Shown: in pieces, positions 29,387 through 35,470 of the stretch
How positions within the stretch are numbered: the first letter of the stretch is position 1
How the letters are laid out: each line of letters begins with the position of its first letter
Source of the DNA: Norana najaformis
Taxonomy: Eukaryota; Annelida; Clitellata; Crassiclitellata; Hormogastridae
DNA: 64,000 bases
Direction: 5' to 3'
Assembly (NCBI GenBank): GCA_964023275.1
Contig: OZ029921.1
Span: 1,558,501 to 1,622,500, forward strand
The notes under the pieces: generated by a model
What the model was told of the DNA's origin: nothing
Seen by the model: only the letters and a program-made list of their open reading frames with translations
Database searches by the model: none
Program-made: the position numbers and the translations under genes

Positions 29387-30853
29387 GCATTTATTACGCG
29401 CAAAGTCAGTAAGTCTGAACCTAAGGCGCGAAGCGATTGTGAGTGAAGGACTTGCTCAAGGTCTCTACACAGAAACCTTCTAGGGGGAGGCTCGAACCTG
29501 TACTCTCCGCGTTACAAGCCGAGCGCTCTACCCAATCGGCCACCATGCCAGGCAGTGTTCGGAATGCCATCGAACGATGCCCAGTGCATTATTCCAGTGG
29601 CGCCAGAGAAGTTCTAAGATTAGATGTAGAAGACTTTACTTCGGAGAGTAAAGCAGTACGTGAAGACTTACAACTTCCGTGCACTTCGGCTCATTTCGGT
29701 CTATCCACGCTAAGAGACGGCCTCGACCAGAGTAGCAGTCCTTCTGGGCAAAGTCGAATGCGCTTTTAACATCTCGCATCGTGTAGAGGCAAAGCCCGTA
29801 TCCATGTACCCCATCTATTTCCACTGAGCTCTCCACGCTCTTCCCCAAGACCACAAACAACGCCAGTTCCTCAGCTTCCAGCTGGAACTTCCTCGCAAAC
29901 TCTGCGCCGATCTGCGACAGGGATGCGGCCACCGCGATGTTGTAGAACGTTCGAAGCCCATTCTTTTTTTGACTGCACAAAAGAGTCACTTCCGTGTATG
30001 AGTGAAATTCCGGGTCGTCTTTGCAGACTCGAACGAGGCGTGTCTCGTAACCCAGAGGTTCCAAGATCGACTCCTGTTGAACGGTGACGAAATATATAAA
30101 ATTTTCGTGCTCGAAACTGTACATATATTGGACGTCGAACGACTTCAGGTGCTGAGGGTCGCTGTGGGTGTCGTCAAAACTCACCTTCTGAGTTGTTTTC
30201 GATGCGAACATCGAACCGGACAATTTCCACCCGGTTCGAACGATCTGCGCTGGAACATTAGACGCTGAGTCCTTGTTGTAAGAATGAGCAATGAAGAGAA
30301 TGGAACCAGTCTGGGGCGAGACACCCCGTGCAAAAGCTGCCACCATAGACGCCGAAGCGTCGACTTGGTTTCCACGACTTTCGTAGGATATTTCGACGAC
30401 ATCTTCAAGATTCTCCTCCGCAAAGACCGAGCAGGATCCATGAACGGCACTACTGCAGTACAGGAGAGACTTGTTGTCTGGTTCGACTTCTAGGATTCGT
30501 GCATCGTTGTTCCTCGTTCTACAACCGTTGTGTGTGTTGCACCTGGTCTCGTCTTCAGCCAGAGGACCAGTCCGAACGATTTGCTTCAGCTGGAGAATCT
30601 CACTGAGCCGGCAAACAACGTTACGACCAGCCACAAAGAGATCGCCGTTTCTGGGGTTTACCACCACCTGTTGGAAAGCCCCGAAGTCATCGGGAGCGTT
30701 GTATTTCCGGATGCCGTATGTGGAAGCAGACGGATGTGACAAGAAGACAAGAATCAAAATCGTAGAGAAGCATATTCGGCTGCATACACATGTCAGATGT
30801 TGCTCAATTTTTAAGCAGTACCAAACTTCTTCTGTAAAGAAACCTGTAGTCAT
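6525..30853 (-). CDS. MET: MET-like receptor tyrosine kinase (sema-PSI-4xIPT-TM-kinase), complete
   Basis: Homologue of the HGF receptor family (MET/RON): a single-pass plasma-membrane receptor whose ligand-bound dimers autophosphorylate and recruit SH2 adaptors. Nineteen exons encode about 1,408 residues; human MET has 1,390. Domains: long N-terminal signal (hydrophobic core about 28-45), sema (about 50-500), PSI (505-555, Cys-rich), four IPT/TIG domains (560-980), one membrane helix (about 983-1003) and a kinase (1090-1350). Kinase motifs visible are [26 protein letters not shown], an activation-loop YY pair ([10 protein letters not shown]) and PVKWMALES. The C-tail has YVNA, a Grb2-type pYxN site. 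No basic furin site is visible in sema. One junction (exon 5 to 6) does not keep frame with the splice sites I can see. MET versus RON orthology cannot be assigned, as both descend from one ancestral gene. Confidence 0.93.
7265..7390. repeat. Possible dispersed element with ATAACG motifs
   Basis: Contains CTTTATAACGAGGTCGTG and TTATACCAG. A loosely similar block occurs at 19225-19385. Family not identified. Confidence 0.25.
7410..7546 (-). CDS. MET: MET-like exon 18: kinase C-lobe
   Basis: [14 protein letters not shown] and [19 protein letters not shown], the standard C-lobe helices. ATACAG acceptor, GTGAGT donor. Confidence 0.93.
7670..8130. repeat. CAT and CTC trinucleotide-rich intron
   Basis: ATCATCATC-type repeats pass into CTCCTCCTC repeats (7975-8100). 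Pro- and Arg-rich reading frames here are artefacts. Confidence 0.7.
8221..8383 (-). CDS. MET: MET-like exon 17: DFG and activation loop
   Basis: [18 protein letters not shown] then [16 protein letters not shown] and [14 protein letters not shown]. The tandem tyrosines match the MET activation-loop pair. Ends GTG|GTCAGT. Confidence 0.94.
8442..8963. repeat. Intronic array with 13 TGAGTCA heptamers
   Basis: Tandem units of about 30 bases (TTTTGAGTCAAAACTCGC, TTTTAGTCAAG), decaying to the right. Thirteen exact TGAGTCA sites were counted by eye. TGAGTCA is the AP-1 consensus, but function is not shown. Confidence 0.7.
9090..9199 (-). CDS. MET: MET-like exon 16: kinase catalytic loop
   Basis: [20 protein letters not shown] and [13 protein letters not shown], with the catalytic Asp in [14 protein letters not shown] acceptor, GTAAGA donor, phase 2 end. 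Confidence 0.93.
9699..10274. mobile_element. hAT-type DNA transposon remnant, non-autonomous
   Basis: Left end CAGTAGTTCTCAAAG and right end CTTTGAGAACCACTG are inverted repeats of the hAT (Charlie-like) type. The 576-base interior has no transposase frame. The flanking 8-mers match at only four positions, so the insertion is probably old. Confidence 0.6.
10358..10545 (-). CDS. MET: MET-like exon 15: kinase N-lobe, hinge
   Basis: [28 protein letters not shown] and [17 protein letters not shown]. The FMxHGDL segment is diagnostic of the MET family. Donor GTAGGC. Confidence 0.9.
10590..10735. repeat. GTGAAACTGAAAC tandem array
   Basis: Four imperfect units of about 35 to 50 bases containing GTGAAACTGAAACTAATATG, ending in AAACTT repeats. 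Confidence 0.65.
10752..10835 (-). CDS. MET: MET-like exon 14: kinase P-loop and catalytic Lys
   Basis: [16 protein letters not shown] then VAVKTLK, which holds the ATP-anchoring lysine. Ends AAAA|GTACCC; the donor is weak but the phase is correct. Confidence 0.9.
11222..11290 (+). mobile_element. SINE family A, 3' fragment
   Basis: Only the tail half remains (GATTCCCGCGGCTTAGCTTT, GTGCTGTAGAAATCTTG). Confidence 0.5.
11425..11577 (-). CDS. MET: MET-like exon 13: juxtamembrane and P-loop start
   Basis: [14 protein letters not shown] to [13 protein letters not shown]. The glycine loop is split between this exon and the next. No D-Y-R Cbl-binding motif like that of vertebrate MET is seen. GATTAG acceptor is assumed; GTCAGC donor. 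Confidence 0.85.
11935..12210. repeat. TTG/TTA and TAC trinucleotide repeats
   Basis: TTGTTG and TTATTA runs near 11940-12000, then a long ACT/TAC run from 12040 to 12205, close to the exon 12 donor. Confidence 0.8.
12219..12480 (-). CDS. MET: MET-like exon 12: end of IPT 4, membrane helix, juxtamembrane
   Basis: [15 protein letters not shown] closes the fourth [20 protein letters not shown] is the membrane helix, followed by the stop-transfer KLWRKKC. Ends AACT|GTACGT in phase 1. A duplicated acceptor 30 bases upstream is in frame and would add ten residues. Confidence 0.9.
12478..12524 (-). repeat. Duplicated 3' splice site at MET-like exon 12
   Basis: CACCTGAAACAATGC at the acceptor is repeated 30 bases upstream as CACCTAAGACAATGC. 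Both give a pyrimidine tract and AG on the coding strand. Confidence 0.65.
12805..12933 (+). mobile_element. SINE family A, 5'-truncated
   Basis: TTTTGTTTTGACCGAGCGC through a GGGCGCCGTATAAATC tail motif and ATTACGATTACG. Confidence 0.65.
13147..13302 (-). CDS. MET: MET-like exon 11: IPT/TIG domain 4
   Basis: 52 codons, [18 protein letters not shown] to GMDSVKEVK, with the paired cysteines RCDVTQL and LLLCRP. Phase 0 at both ends. Confidence 0.88.
13330..13415. repeat. GTAAAG/GGTAAG repeat block
   Basis: Related to the larger block at 16340-16860 (both have GGTAAGACATGG- or GACGTGG-type units followed by GGTAAAGTT and AATAAGCAA). Confidence 0.55.
13495..13620 (+). mobile_element. SINE family E copy
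   Basis: CTTCTATAGCGCCTTTATCA, CAAGGCATCATTC, CTTCAAGTAAAACCGTAGTC. Closest to 38094-38216. Confidence 0.55.
13752..13811 (-). repeat. Degenerate copies of the exon 10 donor
   Basis: On the coding strand the donor GAAATCCAG|GTGAG is followed by GCCAG|ATGAA, GAAATACAG|GTGAA and GAAATACAG|ATGAG within 60 bases. Confidence 0.5.
13811..14071 (-). CDS. MET: MET-like exon 10: IPT/TIG domain 3
   Basis: 87 codons, [16 protein letters not shown] to [13 protein letters not shown]. The CE...M-x-C-x-S-P pattern is the TIG core. Ends CAG|GTGAGG; the donor motif is echoed nearby in the intron. Confidence 0.88.
14095..14245. repeat. AT-rich TTA/AAT stretch
   Basis: Imperfect TTATTA and AATAAT runs in the intron upstream of exon 10. 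Nothing else was recognised. Confidence 0.6.
14443..14612 (+). mobile_element. SINE family D, tRNA-derived
   Basis: Head with GCTCGGCTTGTAACG and the B-box-like GGTTCGAGCC. Body with TTGAGCAAGTCC and TTGATGCTTAGTCATTAGAT, tail GGTGGCGCTTAATAAATGC and AATAAT. Other copies lie at 29385 (reverse), 34408, 36825 (reverse) and 40112. Confidence 0.7.
14638..14734 (-). CDS. MET: MET-like exon 9: IPT/TIG domain 3 start
   Basis: With exon 8 it restores [15 protein letters not shown], a TIG opening, and ends GLLFFE|GTTGGT in phase 0. Confidence 0.85.
14930..15277 (-). repeat. Two tandem copies of the exon 8 donor region
   Basis: Units of 152 to 161 bases repeat the exon 8 end, its GTTTGT donor and intron sequence. 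On the coding strand the copies read ATTCTCAG|GTTTGTC, against CATCCTCAG|GTTTGTT at the true site. Confidence 0.75.
15278..15487 (-). CDS. MET: MET-like exon 8: IPT/TIG domain 2 end
   Basis: [16 protein letters not shown] to FPHKSIL, ending in phase 2 before GTTTGT. The 3' edge of this exon with its donor occurs twice more in tandem in the intron (14958 and 15119). Confidence 0.88.
15530..15613 (-). mobile_element. SINE family C, 3' fragment
   Basis: TATAGCGACCATATGGCGTC, CATTTTTCAATGAATT, TCGGGTGAGATCCTTCACC. Confidence 0.55.
15708..15913 (-). mobile_element. SINE family C
   Basis: Near full-length: TTCTATAGCGACCGTATGG, the GGTGAGATCC segment, AAGGTCCCTGTGTACGGACC and the reverse tRNA-like head AAGCGAACAGGCATCC. 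Confidence 0.65.
16079..16215 (-). CDS. MET: MET-like exon 7: IPT/TIG domain 2
   Basis: [20 protein letters not shown] then [15 protein letters not shown], a clear second TIG start. TCTTAG acceptor, GTGAGA donor, phase 2 end completing CGA (Arg) with exon 8. Confidence 0.9.
16340..16860. repeat. GGTAAAGTA/GGTAAGATTA minisatellite
   Basis: Long degenerate tandem. The core AAGGTAAAGTAGGGTAAGGT is repeated about three times near 16705-16800. The units contain many GTAAG motifs, but on the non-coding strand. Confidence 0.7.
17306..17481 (-). CDS. MET: MET-like exon 6: IPT/TIG domain 1, second half
   Basis: [16 protein letters not shown] to [10 protein letters not shown], ending AAG|GTACCT in phase 0. 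The acceptor GCTAG gives a phase that disagrees with exon 5, so the 5' edge may be off by a few bases or a micro-exon may intervene. Confidence 0.8.
17745..17968 (-). mobile_element. SINE family B, tRNA-derived
   Basis: Reverse copy with the head CATGATCATT...CGGAGTTGAACCC (reverse B box) and body AAACAACTTGCCCAGGGTCG, CACGGTGTGTGC. Confidence 0.7.
18063..18217 (-). CDS. MET: MET-like exon 5: IPT/TIG domain 1, first half
   Basis: [18 protein letters not shown] is a textbook TIG opening, and [12 protein letters not shown] follows. TTCCAG acceptor. The only visible donor, GTAGGG at 18062, leaves phase 2, while exon 6 needs phase 1. Confidence 0.85.
18280..18430. repeat. GAT trinucleotide repeat
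   Basis: GATGATGATG and GGTGATGATG runs in the intron between exons 4 and 5. Confidence 0.8.
18478..18582 (+). mobile_element. SINE family C, 3' part
   Basis: CCCATTCAAACGGGCAGAGG, GATCTCACCCGATAAATTC and TGTGGTCGCTATGTAG. Confidence 0.6.
18612..18785 (-). CDS. MET: MET-like exon 4: PSI domain
   Basis: 58 codons with [15 protein letters not shown] and [12 protein letters not shown], a canonical plexin-semaphorin-integrin cysteine pattern. The acceptor CTTAG|GTATCTATGGTTCC is echoed by eight tandem copies upstream in the intron (18822-19045). Confidence 0.93.
18822..19045 (-). repeat. Eight tandem copies of the PSI exon acceptor
   Basis: Units of 25 to 29 bases; on the coding strand the consensus is AATTCAG(G)TATCTATGGTTCA. 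The genuine PSI junction reads GCTTAG|GTATCTATGGTTCC, so each unit holds an acceptor-like AG and the first 12 exon bases. Confidence 0.8.
19166..19215 (+). mobile_element. SINE family C, tail fragment
   Basis: GGGTCGAGGCCATACGGTC and TCTATATAAAACC. Confidence 0.4.
19490..19650 (-). mobile_element. SINE family A (second subfamily)
   Basis: Reverse of the 24165 and 31400 copies: CTAAGCGCAGGGCACCAGC, TCAAGGACCAAGTCCGGTTG, GCCAGAAGACCAGA. Confidence 0.6.
20085..21020 (+). repeat. 0.9-kb near-pure pyrimidine tract
   Basis: The plus strand is almost only C and T, in irregular CTCC/TTCC/TCTG units. Its complement is a purine tract on the sense strand of the MET-like intron. The Ser/Pro/Leu-rich frames (up to 239 residues) are artefacts. 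Confidence 0.85.
21430..21715. repeat. GGATTAGATT repeat
   Basis: Irregular ATTGGATTGGATTAGATT units. Similar blocks occur at 40775-40860, 52035-52150 and, reversed, 62570-62695. Confidence 0.75.
21938..22165 (+). mobile_element. SINE family B, full-length tRNA-derived
   Basis: Head GGTGGTCTATCGGTATCGCG with B box GTGGGTTCGACTCCG. Body TGGGCAAGTTGTTTGCC, GGAAGTAAACGGCAAGTCC and CGTCCACTGCCGGCTTAAGG. It lacks the features of a functional tRNA 3' half. Confidence 0.75.
22490..23780. repeat. GTCT tetranucleotide-rich block with 41-bp tandem
   Basis: GTCTGTCTG repeats with many interruptions. Five units with an exact 41-base spacing (start of CGTGGCTCTC at 23061, 23102, 23143, 23184, 23225) sit inside it. 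Confidence 0.8.
24165..24496 (+). mobile_element. SINE family A (second subfamily), with tRNA-like head
   Basis: Head AATGGTACAGAGGG and B-box-like GGTTCTAATCCCGG. Body GGCAACCGGACTTGGTTC, TTGACATGGCACC, CAGCGCTCGTTAATAAGC. Tail AGCGCTTTAGGAATTTCGAG and TTTACGATTACG. The most complete family A copy here. Confidence 0.7.
24497..24600. repeat. CCAT/CCAC repeats
   Basis: Irregular CATCCATCCACCC units following the SINE tail. Confidence 0.6.
24709..24834 (-). CDS. MET: MET-like exon 3: end of sema domain
   Basis: 42 codons from [14 protein letters not shown] to [10 protein letters not shown], the last sema blade (the HVYVLT strand is typical). TGTAG acceptor, GTAGGT donor. It lies between two very large introns (5.9 and 4.1 kb). 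Confidence 0.9.
25015..25440 (+). repeat. Purine (GGA/GAA) tract
   Basis: About 425 bases of nearly pure A and G on the plus strand, mostly GGAGGA and GAAGAA. Glu- or Ser/Leu-rich frames are artefacts. Confidence 0.85.
26165..26480. repeat. (CCTT)n with higher-order units
   Basis: CCTT tetranucleotide array punctuated by CCTCAGTCC and TTCTTTCCGTCC at intervals of roughly 60 to 75 bases, indicating duplication of larger blocks. Confidence 0.8.
27128..27500. repeat. (ATGT)n/(ATGC)n array
   Basis: Imperfect ATGTATGTATGC repeats that leave Met/Cys/Tyr-rich frames in several registers. Confidence 0.8.
27583..27832. repeat. (CA)n and (AT)n microsatellites
   Basis: CACACA run around 27595-27628 and a pure AT run at about 27756-27815. 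Confidence 0.85.
28160..28310. repeat. ATC trinucleotide repeats, duplicated segment
   Basis: CATTGTCATTATGTATCATC followed by CATCAGCAGCA appears twice, 68 bases apart (28190 and 28258). Confidence 0.65.
28790..28920. repeat. GAAC/GAAT tetranucleotide repeats
   Basis: GAACGAACGAAC and GAATGAATGAAT next to the exon 2 donor of the kinase gene. Confidence 0.8.
28934..29128 (-). CDS. MET: MET-like exon 2: sema blade
   Basis: 65 codons ([13 protein letters not shown] to [12 protein letters not shown]). The G-T-A-x-G-x-L-L-K motif is a typical sema strand. TTTCAG acceptor, GTATGA donor, phase 0 at both ends. Confidence 0.9.
29385..29552 (-). mobile_element. SINE family D, tRNA-derived
   Basis: Reverse copy: TTATGCATTTATTACGCGC, GTGAAGGACTTGCTCAAGG, then the reverse head GGCTCGAACC...GTTACAAGCCGAGCGC. 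An ATT run precedes it (29355-29385). Confidence 0.7.
29672..30853 (-). CDS. MET: MET-like exon 1: signal peptide and most of sema domain
   Basis: 394 codons from the ATG at 30853 to a GTAAGT donor, phase 0. About 30 polar residues precede a hydrophobic signal core. Sema signatures follow, such as [27 protein letters not shown] and [13 protein letters not shown] large first exon holding most of sema is also the arrangement in vertebrate MET. Confidence 0.92.
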
Positions 30854-31399
30854 GGTCTTTAGAAGGATGAAGCAGCCATTTTCAACTAAAACATAGTGAT
30901 AATAATTATTACTTAATATTATTATTCAAAACATCAGGAAAAATACCACCAGTTTGCAACTTAAAAATCTTTCAAGACTCTAATCTAATCCAGAGTCTCT
31001 CATTTTAATATCCATTTATTATTACATATAACCAGATTTTAAAATCTAATTATACTACCAGTTTTCAACTTAAAACACGATAACACTCCAACCTAATCTA
31101 ATTTAATCTAATCTGTCTAATCAGTGCTGATACTGAAAGGCCTGGTCCTGGCGATTTAGCTTTCTTTTGGATTTTCTTTTGGCTTAGGCACAGACTGGAG
31201 TCACTGGATAAGACAACAGACATCCAACAACCAAACAATCGTAGCGTAATTGTAATCATTCCTGCGTAAACGACTGATTATCATTAGGTACGTAAAAAAG
31301 GTCTGGCAAATTTGTGCGGGTGGGAAGCCTGTTGACATGAGACAATGATTGTACCAAAGACGGATGGCTGAGGGATCAGCCTTTTTCAAGAAATCCCAC

Positions 31400-31628
31400 C
31401 CTAATCCATCGGATCCGCTCTTCCCATTTCTCTCCCATTTAAACAGAACCCACCCTAACAGCTCCTCTCCACTTATCTCTCTGGTCTTCTGTCAACCGGG
31501 CTTGGTTCTTGACATGGCATCTTTGCACAATCCCACTAACTTGACGCAGCGCTGGAGAAAAACTGGTGCCCTGCGCTTAGCTTTTAAGTATACCGCTTTA
31601 GAAATTTCGATTTACGATTACGATTACG
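31400..31628 (+). mobile_element. SINE family A (second subfamily)
   Basis: CTCTGGTCTTCTGTCAACCG, GGTTCTTGACATGGC, TTGACGCAGCGC, then AAATTTCGATTTACGATTAC. Confidence 0.65.
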
Positions 31629-31934
31629 AGCTAGAGAATGACGTCAGAGACTGGTGCAGGATGGACGGGCGCAGGCTGAGTCAATTCGCACGGGGCAGAG
31701 TAAGGTGCAGATCTACAATGTGGCGTGCAATCGACACCAGCGGACGATAACACGTGTGTTGGCTACGATTTAAATAAAAGTTTATCGTGATACTGCTCAT
31801 GTTTTCTTAATTATGAACCGCTATGATTAACTGAAATTGTAATATTTATTTATTACCGTATCATCTCGTTTGTTATTTATCTCATAAGCTTTTTGTTGTA
31901 TATCTCACGTGTTAAATTGTAAAACTATAAATTT

Positions 31935-32012
31935 AAACAGATCGACGGATGGATATGGATGGATGGATGAGTGGATGGATGGACGGATGGATGAATGGAT
32001 GGATGGATGTAT
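31935..32012. repeat. (GGAT)n repeat
   Basis: GGATGGATGGATG units with single substitutions. Confidence 0.8.
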
Positions 32013-32059
32013 ATTCATGTAGCGCCTTTATTTAGACTGCACACTTCTGGATGAATGAA

Positions 32060-32218
32060 TTCGCTTATCAAAAAGCTACTGTGTCTGCCTGACTCTTGGA
32101 TCTTGACCTGGAACCGAATCTGCCCCTTCGATTTTGTTTTGACTGTGCCTCTGTGAATAAGCTGACTTAGCTTCATGAGGCGCTGTATAAATCTCGAGTT
32201 TACGATTACTATTACTTT
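32060..32218 (+). mobile_element. SINE family A
   Basis: TTGACCTGGAACCGAATC, TTTTGTTTTGACTG, GGCGCTGTATAAATCTCGAG and the TTTACGATTAC tail. Confidence 0.65.
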
Positions 32219-32734
32219 AACCTGGTAGTCACGAGTGCAAGGCATCAGCCTCGGCCAACAGGTTTCCTCTTTCCTTCAGTGATTTGCTACATCAGTATAA
32301 AACATCTCCAATCGAATTCACAATCAGCCTCAGCAACAGACGAAACACATACCTCGACAAGGAGCGCGTGCGCTGCTATGTTATATTTTCCCAAGCCGGT
32401 CCTTTCTTCCTTCCTTCACCCGGCTCTCAATCCAACACGAAGAACTCCGATTACCACGCTCCCCTTTTTCTTCTCTCTCCCGGGCCTCTGCCTCACGGGC
32501 CCTGCGCGAGGTCCTTCCCTTCCCCTCTTCCCCTTTCCCTGCCTCTTTCAGTTCCTACCTGGCGTTAATTGACAGCTCTTGTAGGCCTCTTTCGCCGTGC
32601 GTAGATATACAGCCTCACGTTCGTCGCATGCGGCGGATCTTTCTTTATTCAAGCGCAGTAATTTGCCGTAACGAATTGCCAGCTTGTCGGAGAATTTATC
32701 GAAAATAGTGATGCTATAATTATACTGCGCATAT

Positions 32735-32900
32735 ACATATATATATATATATATCTGTGTTTATGTATATATATATGCATATTTAAACATGATAATGTAT
32801 TTATATATTCATATGCACTTTACCATACATATACATATACATACACACACATATATGCACATGCACATACATATACACTTAGACATACAAATACACAGAC
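32735..32900. repeat. AT/ACAT repeats
   Basis: ATATATATAT runs followed by ACATACATATAC units. Confidence 0.7.
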
Positions 32901-33051
32901 AAAGAATGGTTGATCCAGAGGGGTTGTACCGGACGTACGCTCCCCAATAAACCTGATGGAAGTTCGATGTTTAGCCTAATTGCTTTATCACCTCTCAGGA
33001 GACCCAGGTATCTCTTCGCCCCCCTCAAACTTCAAATCCAGCATCCGATCC

Positions 33052-33225
33052 CCCTCTCTGTCTCTGTCTGTCTCTGTCTCTTTCTGTCTCTATCTCTGTC
33101 TCTGTCTTTGTCTCTCTCTCTGTCTCTCTTTCTCTGTCTGTCTGTCTCTGTCTCTTTCTGTCTCTATCTCTGTCTCTCTCTCTCTCTGTGCCTCTTTCTC
33201 TGTCTGTCTCTGTCTTTCTCTGTGT

Positions 33226-33262
<37 letters not shown>
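33052..33262. repeat. CTCTGT and (CA)n repeats
   Basis: GTCTCTGTCTCT units duplicated in blocks, then a CA run at 33229-33258. Confidence 0.8.
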
Positions 33263-33263
<1 letters not shown>

Positions 33264-33454
33264 TACGACGATAGTACAATGGTGGTTGTCATGTGTCAAA
33301 CTTACTGTAGGTCAAAAGCCCACGTTTTCTTCGAATGATCTCTGTGTGTTTCCTGTCTGGTGCCTTCAGCTGAAACTGGACTCCTTTGCCAAGTCCTCCT
33401 CCATGCCAGGCATTTCGAGCGTCTTAGCTGAACTGGTTTCATCGTAGGTATGTA

Positions 33455-33685
33455 CGTAGATATTTATTTATTTATTTATTTATTTATAAATATATGTATA
33501 TATGTATGTATGTATGTATGTAGGAACGTACGTACGTATGCAATGTATGTATGCGTGTATTTATGTATAAATGTATGTATATGTGTATGCATGTTTGTAT
33601 GTATGTATTTATTTATGTATAAATGTATGTATATGTGTATTCATGTATGTATGTATGTATGTAATGTATGTATGTATGTAATAGT
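33455..33685. repeat. (ATTT)n and (ATGT)n repeats
   Basis: TATTTATTTATT followed by ATGTATGTATGT, including a repeated block with GTATTTATTTATGTATAAAT. Confidence 0.8.
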
Positions 33686-33762
33686 AATCGCAAGTTTGCA
33701 GATATACTACTTAGGTACAGTCAAGTATACTAAGGCATACTTAGGTTTACTTAGGTAAACTT

Positions 33763-33838
33763 ATATCTTGACCTGGAACCGAATCTGACAATCTTTAGGT
33801 GCTGTAGAAAATCTCACGATTGCTATAGCGATTACGAT
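33763..33838 (+). mobile_element. SINE family A, internally deleted
   Basis: TTGACCTGGAACCGAATCTG runs directly into AGGTGCTGTAGAAAATCTC; the middle of the element is missing. Confidence 0.5.
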
Positions 33839-34173
33839 GGGTAGACAGCTAGGTACAATTCCCAAAAGAATGAAAGGATAAGATATAGAAAGGAATGGAA
33901 ATTTCTGTATGAATGGCGTTTAGAACTTTTGAAGATTAAATCAGCTAATTATCCTTCCTTTGATGAAGAGATTCTAGCAATTACACTGTTGCTTAAGCCG
34001 AGAACGGACGCGGGACAGCGATAGTGGCGCCACAACGTTCACGGCGACTACTTATAAAACGATTTAATGCCTTGATTCCCTAGGTGGCGTTCTGCGCTGT
34101 TTCGTCAGAGTCTTTGCGCTGCTATGAAATGTAAATCGATGAAATTTCTGTCATATTAGACGCATTAGAAAGA

Positions 34174-34372
34174 CGAGTTTATTCACGGGAACCTTAAATG
34201 GCGTGGTACCCATCCAAACGTGCAGCGGTGGTGAATTAACCCTTCTGGCCTATCGATTCTGTTTTGACTGAGCACCTGTGTATAACCTGGTTTCTGCGAC
34301 TTAGCTTTCGTTGGGCGCTGTAGAAATATCGAGTTTACGATTACGATTACGATCTCCCCTGATAAATTCATT

Positions 34373-34375
<3 letters not shown>
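34174..34375 (+). mobile_element. Composite: SINE A inside SINE C
   Basis: Family C begins CACGGGAACCTTAAATGGCG and breaks at GCGGTGGTGAA. A truncated family A follows (34240-34352), then family C resumes with CTGATAAATTCATTT. The same arrangement, inverted, is at 45008-45370. Confidence 0.6.
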
Positions 34376-34404
<29 letters not shown>

Positions 34405-34407
34405 TGT

Positions 34408-34533
34408 TCGAGCCTCCTTCCCAGAGACGGTTACTATGTAGGGACCTTTAGCAAGTCCTTCACTTAGAATTGCTCAGCGTCATCTGTTGATGCTTAGTCA
34501 TTAGATAGTGGCGCTAAACAAATGCAGAAATAA
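34408..34533 (+). mobile_element. SINE family D, 5'-truncated
   Basis: TTCGAGCCTCC, TAGCAAGTCCTTCACTTAG, TTGATGCTTAGTCATTAGAT, GTGGCGCTAAACAAATGC. Confidence 0.65.
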
Positions 34534-35324
34534 CAATATGTATGTGTGTTATTATATATGCAAGGCCATGCTTGTACGATTTGCTAAACATCCAAAGACA
34601 ACATATTACATACATACACACACATATATATACATATATATATATAAACATATACACAGCGCTAACAATCTGGATTACACACGTGGATTGCAGCAATAAT
34701 TTGCGCTTCAGTGATGCCGCCCATGGGTTGCACACGAAATTAATGCAATGTTGATGTTGGAAGGAATTTATGAGTTTGCTGTTGGACAGGTGGCGCCACT
34801 AGACGCGCAGGGATTAGGCAAAATAAATTTGCACGTGATGTGGTAAGATTTAATTTCACAGTTTGTGGGTTAGAATAACTAACGCTCGGTTTTGCAAATG
34901 CGTTCTCATAGTTGGTTCTGTTTCTTACTCCACTCAGTGTGATTTAGCCGCTGCCCGGAACATGTGACTAGTTGTAACATCTCGTGGTTTCGAGTCACTA
35001 GTGTAACAAGTCGCTCTATGGTGCGCTGTTTGCATCATAATCATGTAGGATTATAACGATAATATTGCTACTCAGCAGAATTGAGCTCTGACCGTTTACT
35101 GCTAAGTTTTGGGTTGAAATCCTGGTCAACTGTGTGAAGCCTGCACAGAACTCTCTGACGCAGATTTTGTGTGGTGCTGAGTAATTTTGGAGTTTTATAT
35201 TTAGATTTTGTAATGTAATGTAATGTAATGACAACAGTTTATATAGCATCGTAAGTAGCAGGCTACTTATACGGTGACATGATTTACTTTACGCCTGTAT
35301 CATATTTACGGTACTGGTTGTTTC

Positions 35325-35470
35325 ATTCCCTCTAGAGTCTCACGGCACCCTGTCTTCTGTCTTCGGTTTCTGGACACCCCTCTGACTTGACGCAGCGCTC
35401 GTGAATAAGCTGGCCCCTTAAGCTTAGGTTTGCGTAGAACTTTAGAAATTTAGAGTTAACGATTACGGAT
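35325..35470 (+). mobile_element. SINE family A (second subfamily), diverged
   Basis: CTTGACGCAGCGCTCGTGAA, AAGCTGGCCCCTTAAGCTTA, AACTTTAGAAATTTAGAGTT. Confidence 0.5.
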
